Assembly: GCA_032718475.1 (NCBI GenBank)
Contig: JAUCBJ010000666.1
Coordinates: 1-36,136, forward strand
Reading direction: 5' to 3'
From: Nemertoderma westbladi
Taxonomy: Eukaryota > Xenacoelomorpha > Nemertodermatida > Nemertodermatidae
Length of the DNA stretch: 36,136 nucleotides
Position numbers and translations under genes: made by a program. Under the pieces are notes generated by a model. The model worked only from the letters and a program-made list of their open reading frames with translations. It did no database searches and was not told the DNA's origin. Positions 18,620 through 29,728 of the stretch are shown piece after piece. Within the stretch, counting starts at the first letter, position 1; each line of letters starts with the position of its first letter.

Positions 18620-19451
18620 ATAAAGTAAATGTTGGTCCTTTTGTTATTAACGGCAAAATAGTTTCTAATCCTGTTGATGTTTGTGAAACTTTACACGAAC
18701 AACACCAATCAGTTTTTTTTTCAATCCAATTGCAGCTCTTAGGGTCTACTCACCCTCAGAGTTCTTTAAAGTCGATCAAGATACCAAACTAACTGATGTC
18801 CCGATTGAATTAGAACTTATTATCATGGCTATTGATAAGCAATGTGCAGCCTCATCGGTAGGTCCTGACGGTATTCCAGCTCTTCTACTCAAATCATGTA
18901 AGAATGAGTTGGCCCATCCCCTCTCTATAATCTATCAGGAATCATTATCATCTGGTATATTTCCATCTACTTTTAAATTTGGACATATTACCCCAATATT
19001 TAAGAAAGGATCTCGAATGGAGCCAATTAATTATCGACCAGTAAGTCTTACATCCATCCTCTCAAAGACCCTTGAACGTTTAGTAAGGTGGAGCCTAGTA
19101 GAATATCTGGAGATAAATAACCTCCTTAATGTGACTCAGCATGGCTTCCGGGCCAGGCGGTCTTGTCTTTCCCAACTAATAGACTATTACACATACATTC
19201 TAGACTTGCTGGCAACGACTGAAGGAGCCGATGTGTTCTACCTTGACTTTGCCAAGGCATTTGACAAGGTAGACCACGGCGTCTTACGTCACAAAATTAA
19301 AAAACTTGGTATCAGCGGTAGTTTGGGAGTGTGGCTCGCACACTTCCTAACAAATCGTTCCCGGAAAGTTGTAATAAACGGTGCCAGTTCCCATCCCCAA
19401 CCCATCCTTAGTGGGGTTCCACAAGGAACGGTACATCTACCCCTACTGTAA
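18620..19451 (+). pseudogene. LINE reverse transcriptase, fingers and palm, motif C deleted
   Basis: The clean frame is 18825-19451. Related coding (VGPFVINGKIVSNPVDVCET) begins near 18630 in a shifted frame. Visible motifs are SSVGPDGIPALLLK, FKFGHITPIFKKGS, NYRPVSLTSILSKTLERLV, QHGFRARRSCLSQL, motif A (VFYLDFAKAFDKVDH) and motif B (LSGVPQGT). Right after motif B the frame reads into a TAA at 19449-19451, and the FADD motif with its surroundings is missing. The next recognisable RT segment starts at about 19460, so an internal deletion of roughly 100 codons has removed the active-site aspartates. Confidence 0.85.
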
Positions 19452-19459
19452 ATAACAAT

Positions 19460-20284
19460 ATGCATCTGCATGGTGACAAATTTGAGCATCTGCACTACAG
19501 TAACAAACCCAAATCTCATCCACACAATAGCTACACTTATATAAATTCTACTGGCGACCATTTGATAATAACTTCAGATCATGCAACTAAAGATCTAGGT
19601 GTGACCATGAGTGATAATGGGCGTTTTTCATTACATATCACCATCATTTGTAAAACCGGATTTCAGTTATGTGGCTGGATACCAAGGACATCTTCAACAC
19701 GTAATGTAATCCCCATGGTTACGCTTTTTAATTCTCTCGTCCGTCCAAGACTCAAATATTGCTGCCAGTTGTGGAACCCAGCTACTGTAGCTGATATCCA
19801 AAAAATTGAAAATGTACAACGGGCCTACACCCGCCGCATATTTGGAATGAAGGACATAAATTATTGGGAACGCTTGAAAATATTACGGTTATATTATATT
19901 CGCTCGAGCGGAGGAGAGAAAGGTATATAATAATAATATATACATACATGGAAAATTCTCGAAAATAGAGTTCCAAATATTTCAGATTTAACCTATAAAA
20001 TTAAATCTACAAAACACATCCGCAGAGGTCGACTTTGTACCATACCGTCCCTTGCAAGTAAGGCTACATGTCGCGTCTCCTCTCTTATAGACAACAGTTT
20101 TTGTGTTATTGGACCTAAATTATTTAACACCATCCCAAAACATATAAGAGACTTGACAGGCTGCGCACTGGAGACTTTTAAAAAGCATCTTGATGCATAT
20201 CTTTTCACCGTCCCAGATAGTCCCGGCTCGCCTGGATACACTGACTCGAGACCTATCCAGTCAAACTCCCTAACTAAGGTATAA
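19460..20284 (+). pseudogene. LINE RT C-terminal region, frameshifted
   Basis: Frame 19460-19930 encodes MHLHGDKFEHLHYSNKP..., KDLGVTMSDNGRFSLHI, LFNSLVRPRLKYCCQLWNP and IENVQRAYTRRIFGM, the segment after FADD in CR1/L2-like RTs. Near 19900 a frameshift moves coding to another frame, which continues through IRRGRLCTIPSLASKA, IGPKLFNTIPKHIRDLTG and TFKKHLDAYLFTVPD to a stop at 20282-20284. The order fits one ancestral ORF with the RT upstream. Confidence 0.8.
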
Positions 20285-21127
20285 GTATTCAAATAAATTA
20301 AATGGACTACATTTCTTTCATTGCATTGTCCATTTAAACAGAAGAATTAGCCAGTTTTTGCACAATTTTTATACTATGTATATTTTTACTATAATGTTTC
20401 TTTATTATGTTCTATATATATATGTTTTATATGTTATATATTATAATGTTTTCTAATTATTAATTATGTGCATTTTGTGCCTTATTTGCGTAATTTTTAC
20501 AACTGTAGGCCCCTACGTAATTATTTGGTATACTGTAGTTTTTAGGTATATATACTTAATTTGGTGTGCTCTACGAGTTCTACCGTGTGAATTTTAAATC
20601 ACTAAATATATATACAAGAATACAATACCCAGAATCGCCTTTGTTTACTACACCTATTTGTGTACCGTAATGATTTCCATATAACGACTTTTATTCTTCT
20701 CTCTGTTTATAAATTTATGTTTAAGAAATATAAATTGTTCTCAATGAATTTCTAAATGACTATAAAGTAAATTTTTAATGCACAGTGTTATTTTATCTCT
20801 CACATTTACAGTGCTCACCTCGGCGGATAAGCTATGCTTTACTGAGGTTAGTACTTTAATTGAAGTCGGAATTCGTGTGCAATTGTTTTCTTTAGATTTA
20901 TACTGTAGACCTACTACCTACTAACTAGACTTAGTCAGTTGTAACTATTAAACAATATCGTACAGTAATTATCCTAAGGCCTCAGGGGGTGGGTTGGGTT
21001 GGTAACACGTGCATGCTCTCATTAAATATTTTAGTTTAATCGTGTTAGGTATAGGTTTAGATTTATTATCTCATTATATTGGATATTATACGAGTCCTAT
21101 GGGCGCAATCAATCAATCAATCAATCA
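20285..21127 (+). other. Probable 3' UTR of the 2A LINE with AATC tail
   Basis: A/T-rich non-coding sequence runs from the RT stop to a (AATC)n run of about five units at 21106-21127. Short microsatellite tails of this type close CR1/L2-class LINEs. No other feature is seen. Confidence 0.5.
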
Positions 21128-21632
21128 AAAGTGAGTTTTAGCCGTTATGACACAATATGCAGTATTTTTCACTTCTCGGTGATTTTTTATGTTTTTTTAT
21201 TTCGGTTTTGTCGTTTTCAAAGTTAATTTTTAATTAAATTGTGCTTTGATTTAAAGGCCTGATTACATGATTTGCTGTAATCTTTCGCGACTTTACTAAC
21301 ATTCCATGCAGCATGATACTAGTTCGCATGAACTTGTTCTTTGTACGCAGTTATTCATGCTTTATCTGGTGCATAATGGTTTTCTTATAAAAGACTAAAG
21401 CATATGGTTACTACAGTAGTTATTTACAAAAAACTCTAAAACTTACACGCAAAAGAGGTAGGTATCTTCCTTCTTTTACAAACGGATTACTGTAATGTCA
21501 ACATGTAATTTATTTATATAATTTATTTATATATTTATAAATAAATTAATATAAATAATATATATATAATATAAATATTTATATTTATATAATAATTTAT
21601 TTATTTATAGATAGGGGGGGGGGGGGGGGGGG
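21128..21632. other. A/T-rich low-complexity stretch leading into a poly-G tract
   Basis: Position 21500-21612 is almost pure A/T (TTTATTTATA-type repeats). It is followed by a run of 26 G at 21614-21639 whose last bases belong to the MITE end that follows. No gene is seen. Confidence 0.6.
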
Positions 21633-21864
21633 GGGGGGGAAACTGGACGCAATAAAAATTTATCCCTCTCCAGGGGAATTTCGACGCAAATAACAGCTGA
21701 TTACTCTCAAAAATAAAACTGTAACCTGTTCTATTGTGCTTAGTTTATGTGTTTTGGTTAAAATAACGTGCCACTGTAACCTGCTCCTTTCCCTAAATTG
21801 AGAATTTAACATTGAGGCGGGATATTAATTCGCCAAGGCGGGTTTTGCGTCCAGTTTCCCCCCC
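21633..21864. mobile_element. MITE with G7 terminal inverted repeats, ~232 bp
   Basis: GGGGGGGAAACTGGACGCAA at 21633-21652 and its reverse complement at about 21845-21864 form 20-bp inverted ends around 190 bp of non-coding sequence. The left G run continues outward to 26 G, probably by slippage of the terminal G run. Target duplication and family are not clear. Confidence 0.65.
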
Positions 21865-22460
21865 TGTCTCGTAATTTAATTGTAGTGGTGCTATGTTTGT
21901 GTAAACATATATATGTACTTTGGAGATCAATAATTACTGAGAACTAAGAATATGAGTTATCAACTGCAATGCATATAATATTATGCATTCGACCCCGCAT
22001 GATCAATATTATACATGACACCCAGCATGATAACTAAATAATTCTTCATCATCCACCCAGTAATACTACCAGTAGGATGTTAAGTCTACAGATGTTACTC
22101 GTAAACTATATACCTACATCTTCACCCCTTCCTATACAAAGGAAGCAAAACAGACACAGGAAAAAACAATAAAAGAGAGCGAGAGTTAGAACTCAATTTA
22201 ATTGAGAATCAACAGTGAGATGTATATGCCTGTAACGAGACCAGTATGTAATAATCTAGTACTCCTGCAGCTGAATCTTCTCATTTTACAGGTTGTGCTC
22301 TCTAATAATTTTTATTTCATAGTTAACTCATTATTTCTCATTATAACAATAACTACTATATCAAAACAATATTGCTGCTATTACCTAAGTTACCTAATAG
22401 GGATGGTGCGCGAAAAAATGTTTCGGGGTATAAACAATTGAATAAGGAGAAACAAGATGC
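21865..22460. other. Non-coding stretch
   Basis: No gene with recognisable content. A 79-codon frame at 22202-22441 (hydrophobic, isoleucine-rich) starts in A/T-rich sequence and has no domain; I do not accept it as coding. Confidence 0.4.
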
Positions 22461-22473
22461 CCTGAATAGCGGA

Positions 22474-22577
22474 GGCGGGGCATGTTTTTTTTAAAACATG
22501 AGAAAACGGCTTTAAGTAACCACGAGAAGCCAATTTTTAAATCGACGGCTGTGATTGGTTGCTACAGATTGACGTCA
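22474..22577. promoter_or_regulatory. Promoter-like cluster: GC box, two CCAAT boxes, CRE
   Basis: GGCGGGGC (22474-22481), CCAAT (22530-22534), inverted CCAAT (ATTGG, 22554-22558) and a full palindromic CRE TGACGTCA (22570-22577) fall within 104 bp in otherwise A/T-rich DNA. The inverted CCAAT lies close to the CRE, as in many NF-Y/CREB promoters. No gene start is recognised nearby, so it may be a remnant, an element promoter or chance. Confidence 0.35.
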
Positions 22578-22633
22578 CTACAACGTGATCTGATAATTTC
22601 TTATCTTGGTTTCTATGGATAGTGATTTTCGAA

Positions 22634-23170
22634 TCATCCAAATACACTTTAAATCTCAATTATTGAACTTATGGATGATATCAATTGAAAATGGAGAGTC
22701 TTGCGCGTCATTTAAACACTACAATTAATTAACTTAATGATGACGAAGATTGATAGAATGCTGTTCACAATTGCAAACTCGGACGTTTGCCTGACTGTAT
22801 GCAACAATCACACAGCCCTATCAGCCTATTGCAGTATTTGAGTATTGCTTGCAGCTAACTTCTTTAAGTTGGGTTTACCAAGCTTAACAGTTGGTAGCCA
22901 GTACAGTTGGTAGACGGTACACATTTTTAATATGCAAGTAGCACTACCAATTATTATAGTACCGGCTGATCGGTATTTAAGTTTAGTGGTATTAAAAATC
23001 TAATCTGTAGGGCTTACTTGCTGCTAGAAATTGTGCAGGAAACATAATTTTATCAATGTTCCCCATCATGAATGGAAATAATTTTAGTGTCAAAAGATGC
23101 GCAAGACTCTCGGTTTCAATTTATATAAGGTACGTGTGAAATGCTTGTGATTTAATGTGTATTTGAAAGG
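22634..23170. mobile_element. Long-inverted-repeat element, ~540 bp
   Basis: Left arm 22634-22721 and right arm about 23085-23170 are imperfect reverse complements. Matching blocks are AAATACACTTTAAATC against its complement near 23150-23166, and GAGAGTCTTGCGC (22694-22706) against GCGCAAGACTCTC (23099-23111). The arms of about 85 bp enclose A/T-rich non-coding DNA. No terminal duplication was confirmed. Confidence 0.5.
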
Positions 23171-23173
23171 CGG

Positions 23174-23276
23174 CATTAGAACATCCTACTTTCAAGCAGT
23201 CGAGTCTCTGATTGGACGATTTAAATATTAGAATATTCTACCAATAAGAAAGAGCTTGAATTAGGAGGTTCTAATG
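23174..23276. repeat. 103-bp hairpin element next to the satellite
   Basis: CATTAGAACATCCTACTTTC at the left and GAATTAGGAGGTTCTAATG at the right are inverted copies with a few mismatches; inner CTGATTGG / CCAATAAG also pair. It is a miniature foldback or tiny MITE ending about 30 bp before the satellite starts. Confidence 0.5.
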
Positions 23277-23304
23277 ACAATAATAAAGTAGAGAATGATA
23301 ATCA

Positions 23305-26300
23305 TTCTGTTGTGGCCAGCGTGTTGACTCCTCCAGGCCAGCTCACTGATTTTGTTGTGGCCAGCATGCTGACTCCTCCAGGCCAGCTCACTGACTTTGT
23401 TGTGGCCAGCGTGCTAACTCCTCTGTGCCAGCGTGCTGACTCCTCTGGGCCAGCATGCTGCCTACTCTGGGCCAGCGTGCTGACTCCTCCAGGCCAGGTC
23501 ACTGACTTTGTTGTGGACAATATGCTGACTCCTCTGCGCCAGCGTGCTGACTCCTCCAGGCCAGCTCACTGACTTTGTTGTGGCCAGCATGCTGACTCCT
23601 CCAGGCCAGCTCACTGACTTTGTTGTGGCCAGCGTGCTAACTCCTCTGTGCCAGCGTGCTGACTCCTCTGGGCCAGCATGCTGCCTACTCTGGGCCAGCG
23701 TGCTGACTCCTCCAGGCCAGGTCACTGACTTTGTTGTGGCCAGCGTGCTGACTCCTCTGGGCCAGCGTGTTGACTACTCTGGGCCAGCGTGCTGACTCAT
23801 CTGGGCCAGCGTGCTGATTCCTCTGGGCCAGCGTGCTGACTCCTCTGGACCAGCGTGCTGACTCCTCCAGGCCAGCTCACTGACTTTGTTGTGGCCAGCG
23901 TGCTGACTCCTCTGGGCCAGCGTGCTGACTACTCTGGGCCAGCGTGATAACTCCTCTGGGCTAGCGTGCTGACTCCTCTGGGCCAGCGTGCTGACTACTC
24001 TGGGCCAGCGTGATAACAATTCTGGGCTAGCGTGCTGACTTCTCTGGTCCAGTGTGCTGACTCCTCTGGGCTAGCGTGCTGACTCCTCTGGACCAGCGTG
24101 CTGACTCCTCCAGGCCTGCTCACTGACTTTGTTGTGGCCAGCGTGCTAACTCCTCTGGGCCAGCGTGCTGACTACTCTGGGCCAGCATGATAACTCCTCT
24201 GGGCTAGCGTGCTGACTCCTCTGGGCCAGCGTGCTGACTTCTCTGGACGAGCGTTCTGACTCCTCTGGGCCATTGTGCTGATTCCTCCAGGCCAGCTCAC
24301 TGACTTTGTTGTCACTGACTCAGCGTGATGACTCTTCTGGGCCAGCATGCTGACTCCTTCAGGCCAGCTCACTGACTTTGTTGTGGCCAGCGTGATGACT
24401 ACTCAGGGCCATCATGCTGACTCCCCCAGGCCAGCTCACTGACTTTGTTGAGGCCAGCGTGATGACTCCTCTGGGCCAGCGTGCTGCCAGCGTGCTGACT
24501 CCTCTGGGCCAGCTCACTGACTTTGTTGTGGCCAGCGTGATGACTCCTCTGGGCCACCGTGTTGACTCCTCTGGGCCAGCGTGCTGACTACTCTGGGCCA
24601 GCATGCTGACTCCTCTGGGCCAGCTCACTGACTTTGTTGTGGCCTGCGTGATGACTACTCTGGGCCAGCGTGCTGACTCCTCTGGGCCAGCTCACTGCCT
24701 TTGTTGTGGCCAGCGTGATGACTCCTCTGGGCCAGCTCACTGACTTTGTTGTGGCCAGCGTGCTAACTCCTCTGTGCCAGCGTGCTGACTCCTCTGGGCC
24801 AGCATGCTGCCTACTCTGGGCCAGCGTGCTGACTCCTCCAGGCCAGGTCACTGACTTTGTTGTGGACAATATGCTGACTCCTCTGCGCCAGCGTGCTGAC
24901 TCCTCCAGGCCAGCTCACTGACTTTGTTGTGGCCAGCATGCTGACTCCTCCAGGCCAGCTCACTGACTTTGTTGTGGCCAGCGTGCTAACTCCTCTGTGC
25001 CAGCGTGCTGACTCCTCTGGGCCAGCATGCTGCCTACTCTGGGCCAGCGTGCTGACTCCTCCAGGCCAGGTCACTGACTTTGTTGTGGCCAGCGTGCTGA
25101 CTCCTCTGGGCCAGCGTGTTGACTACTCTGGGCCAGCGTGCTGACTCATCTGGGCCAGCGTGCTGATTCCTCTGGGCCAGCGTGCTGACTCCTCTGGACC
25201 AGCGTGCTGACTCCTCCAGGCCAGCTCACTGACTTTGTTGTGGCCAGCGTGCTGACTCCTCTGGGCCAGCGTGCTGACTACTCTGGGCCAGCGTGATAAC
25301 TCCTCTGGGCTAGCGTGCTGACTCCTCTGGGCCAGCGTGCTGACTACTCTGGGCCAGCGTGATAACAATTCTGGGCTAGCGTGCTGACTTCTCTGGTCCA
25401 GTGTGCTGACTCCTCTGGGCTAGCGTGCTGACTCCTCTGGACCAGCGTGCTGACTCCTCCAGGCCTGCTCACTGACTTTGTTGTGGCCAGCGTGCTAACT
25501 CCTCTGGGCCAGCGTGCTGACTACTCTGGGCCAGCATGATAACTCCTCTGGGCTAGCGTGCTGACTCCTCTGGGCCAGCGTGCTGACTTCTCTGGACGAG
25601 CGTTCTGACTCCTCTGGGCCATTGTGCTGATTCCTCCAGGCCAGCTCACTGACTTTGTTGTCACTGACTCAGCGTGATGACTCTTCTGGGCCAGCATGCT
25701 GACTCCTTCAGGCCAGCTCACTGACTTTGTTGTGGCCAGCGTGATGACTACTCAGGGCCATCATGCTGACTCCCCCAGGCCAGCTCACTGACTTTGTTGA
25801 GGCCAGCGTGATGACTCCTCTGGGCCAGCGTGCTGCCAGCGTGCTGACTCCTCTGGGCCAGCTCACTGACTTTGTTGTGGCCAGCATGCTGACTCCTCCA
25901 GGCCAGCTCACTGACTTTGTTGTGGCCAGCGTGCTAACTCCTCTGTGCCAGCGTGCTGACTCCTCTGGGCCAGCATGCTGCCTACTCTGGGCCAGCGTGC
26001 TGACTCCTCCAGGCCAGGTCACTGACTTTGTTGTGGCCAGCGTGCTGACTCCTCTGGGCCAGCGTGTTGACTACTCTGGGCCAGCGTGCTGACTCATCTG
26101 GGCCAGCGTGCTGATTCCTCTGGGCCAGCGTGCTGACTCCTCTGGACCAGCGTGCTGACTCCTCCAGGCCAGCTCACTGACTTTGTTGTGGCCAGCGTGC
26201 TGACTCCTCTGGGCCAGCGTGCTGACTACTCTGGGCCAGCGTGATAACTCCTCTGGGCTAGCGTGCTGACTCCTCTGGGCCAGCGTGCTGACTACTCTGG

Positions 26301-29300
26301 GCCAGCGTGATAACAATTCTGGGCTAGCGTGCTGACTTCTCTGGTCCAGTGTGCTGACTCCTCTGGGCTAGCGTGCTGACTCCTCTGGACCAGCGTGCTG
26401 ACTCCTCCAGGCCTGCTCACTGACTTTGTTGTGGCCAGCGTGCTAACTCCTCTGGGCCAGCGTGCTGACTACTCTGGGCCAGCATGATAACTCCTCTGGG
26501 CTAGCGTGCTGACTCCTCTGGGCCAGCGTGCTGACTTCTCTGGACGAGCGTTCTGACTCCTCTGGGCCATTGTGCTGATTCCTCCAGGCCAGCTCACTGA
26601 CTTTGTTGTCACTGACTCAGCGTGATGACTCTTCTGGGCCAGCATGCTGACTCCTTCAGGCCAGCTCACTGACTTTGTTGTGGCCAGCGTGATGACTACT
26701 CAGGGCCATCATGCTGACTCCCCCAGGCCAGCTCACTGACTTTGTTGAGGCCAGCGTGATGACTCCTCTGGGCCAGCGTGCTGCCAGCGTGCTGACTCCT
26801 CTGGGCCAGCTCACTGACTTTGTTGTGGCCAGCGTGATGACTCCTCTGGGCCACCGTGTTGACTCCTCTGGGCCAGCGTGCTGACTACTCTGGGCCAGCA
26901 TGCTGACTCCTCTGGGCCAGCTCACTGACTTTGTTGTGGCCTGCGTGATGACTACTCTGGGCCAGCGTGCTGACTCCTCTGGGCCAGCTCACTGCCTTTG
27001 TTGTGGCCAGCGTGATGACTCCTCTGGGCCAGCTCACTGACTTTGTTGTGGCCAGCGTGCTAACTCCTCTGTGCCAGCGTGCTGACTCCTCTGGGCCAGC
27101 ATGCTGCCTACTCTGGGCCAGCGTGCTGACTCCTCCAGGCCAGGTCACTGACTTTGTTGTGGACAATATGCTGACTCCTCTGCGCCAGCGTGCTGACTCC
27201 TCCAGGCCAGCTCACTGACTTTGTTGTGGCCAGCATGCTGACTCCTCCAGGCCAGCTCACTGACTTTGTTGTGGCCAGCGTGCTAACTCCTCTGTGCCAG
27301 CGTGCTGACTCCTCTGGGCCAGCATGCTGCCTACTCTGGGCCAGCGTGCTGACTCCTCCAGGCCAGGTCACTGACTTTGTTGTGGCCAGCGTGCTGACTC
27401 CTCTGGGCCAGCGTGTTGACTACTCTGGGCCAGCGTGCTGACTCATCTGGGCCAGCGTGCTGATTCCTCTGGGCCAGCGTGCTGACTCCTCTGGACCAGC
27501 GTGCTGACTCCTCCAGGCCAGCTCACTGACTTTGTTGTGGCCAGCGTGCTGACTCCTCTGGGCCAGCGTGCTGACTACTCTGGGCCAGCGTGATAACTCC
27601 TCTGGGCTAGCGTGCTGACTCCTCTGGGCCAGCGTGCTGACTACTCTGGGCCAGCGTGATAACAATTCTGGGCTAGCGTGCTGACTTCTCTGGTCCAGTG
27701 TGCTGACTCCTCTGGGCTAGCGTGCTGACTCCTCTGGACCAGCGTGCTGACTCCTCCAGGCCTGCTCACTGACTTTGTTGTGGCCAGCGTGCTAACTCCT
27801 CTGGGCCAGCGTGCTGACTACTCTGGGCCAGCATGATAACTCCTCTGGGCTAGCGTGCTGACTCCTCTGGGCCAGCGTGCTGACTTCTCTGGACGAGCGT
27901 TCTGACTCCTCTGGGCCATTGTGCTGATTCCTCCAGGCCAGCTCACTGACTTTGTTGTCACTGACTCAGCGTGATGACTCTTCTGGGCCAGCATGCTGAC
28001 TCCTTCAGGCCAGCTCACTGACTTTGTTGTGGCCAGCGTGATGACTACTCAGGGCCATCATGCTGACTCCCCCAGGCCAGCTCACTGACTTTGTTGAGGC
28101 CAGCGTGATGACTCCTCTGGGCCAGCGTGCTGCCAGCGTGCTGACTCCTCTGGGCCAGCTCACTGACTTTGTTGTGGCCAGCGTGATGACTCCTCTGGGC
28201 CACCGTGTTGACTCCTCTGGGCCAGCGTGCTGACTACTCTGGGCCAGCATGCTGACTCCTCTGGGCCAGCTCACTGACTTTGTTGTGGCCTGCGTGATGA
28301 CTACTCTGGGCCAGCGTGCTGACTCCTCTGGGCCAGCTCACTGCCTTTGTTGTGGCCAGCGTGATGACTCCTCTGGGCCAGCTCACTGACTTTGTTGTGG
28401 CCAGCGTGCTAACTCCTCTGTGCCAGCGTGCTGACTCCTCTGGGCCAGCATGCTGCCTACTCTGGGCCAGCGTGCTGACTCCTCCAGGCCAGGTCACTGA
28501 CTTTGTTGTGGACAACATGCTGACTCCTCTGCGCCAGCGTGCTGACTCCTCCAGGCCAGCTCACTGACTTTGTTGTGGCCAGCATGCTGACTCCTCCAGG
28601 CCAGCTCACTGAATTTGTTGTGGCCAGCGTGCTAACTCCTCTGTGCCAGCGTGCTGACTCCTCTGGGCCAGCATGCTGCCTACTCTGGGCTAGCGTGCTG
28701 ACTCCTCCAGGCCAGGTCACTGACTTTGTTGTGGCCAGCGTGCTGACTCCTCTGGGCCAGCGTGTTGACTACTCTGGGCCAGCGTGCTGACTCATCTGGG
28801 CCAGCGTGCTGATTCCTCTGGGCCAGCGTGCTGACTCCTCTGGACCAGCGTGCTGACTCCTCCAGGCCAGCTCACTGACTTTGTTGTGGCCAGGGTGCTG
28901 ACTCCTCTGGGCCAGCGTGCTGACTACTCTGGGCCAGCGTGATAACTCCTCTGGGCTAGCGTGCTGACTCCTCTGGGCCAGCGTGCTGACTACTCTGGGC
29001 CAGCGTGATAACAATTCTGGGCTAGCGTGCTGACTTCTCTGGTCCAGTGTGCTGACTCCTCTGGGCTAGCGTGCTGACTCCTCTGGACCAGCGTGCTGAC
29101 TCCTCCAGGCCTGCTCACTGACTTTGTTGTGGCCAGCGTGCTAACTCCTCTGGGCCAGCGTGCTGACTACTCTGGGCCAGCGTGATAACTCCTCTGGGCT
29201 AGCGTGCTGACTCCTCTGGGCCAGCGTGCTGACTTCTCTGGACGAGCGTTCTGACTCCTCTGGGCCATCGTGCTGATTCCTCCAGGCCAGCTCACTGACT

Positions 29301-29728
29301 TTGTTGTCACTGACTCAGCGTGATGACTCTTCTGGGCCAGCATGCTGACTCCTTCAGGCCAGCTCACTGACTTTGTTGTGGCCAGCGTGATGACTACTCA
29401 GGGCCATCATGCTGACTCCCCCAGGCCAGCTCACTGACTTTGTTGAGGCCAGCGTGATGACTCCTCTGGGCCAGCGTGCTGCCAGCGTGCTGACTCCTCT
29501 GGGCCAGCTCACTGACTTTGTTGTGGCCAGCGTGATGACTCCTCTGGGCCAGCGTGTTGACTCCTCTGGGCCAGCGTGCTGACTACTCTGGGCCAGCATG
29601 CTGACTCCTCTGGGCCAGCTCACTGACTTTGTTGTGGCCTGCGTGATGACTACTCTGGGCCAGCGTGCTGACTCCTCTGGGCCAGCTCACTGCCTTTGTT
29701 GTGGCCAGCGTGATGACTCCTCTGGGCC
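23305..29728. repeat. Higher-order repeat zone: five copies, period 1,349 bp (one 948 bp)
   Basis: Landmark variants recur at 23725, 25074, 26022, 27371 and 28720. The intervals are 1,349, 948, 1,349 and 1,349 bp. The copies are almost identical; the last one carries most of the point differences (for example GACAACATG at about 28513, GAATTTG at about 28612, CCAGGGTG at about 28892). The short copy lacks 401 bp that match 24509-24909. Homology to the previous copy stops at about 29728. Confidence 0.9.

Larger units (their letters stand above)
17700..21127 (+). mobile_element. Internally deleted LINE with 2A peptide (CR1/L2-like)
   Basis: Coding remnants in order are: signal peptide plus 2A plus PHD finger (17913-18514), RT fingers/palm (about 18620-19451), RT C-terminus (19460-20284), then about 840 bp of non-coding sequence ending in a (AATC)n microsatellite at about 21106-21127 that fits a LINE tail. 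The endonuclease between the PHD finger and RT is absent, and RT motif C is deleted. The 5' end is not sharply defined and no target duplication was recognised. Confidence 0.65.
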
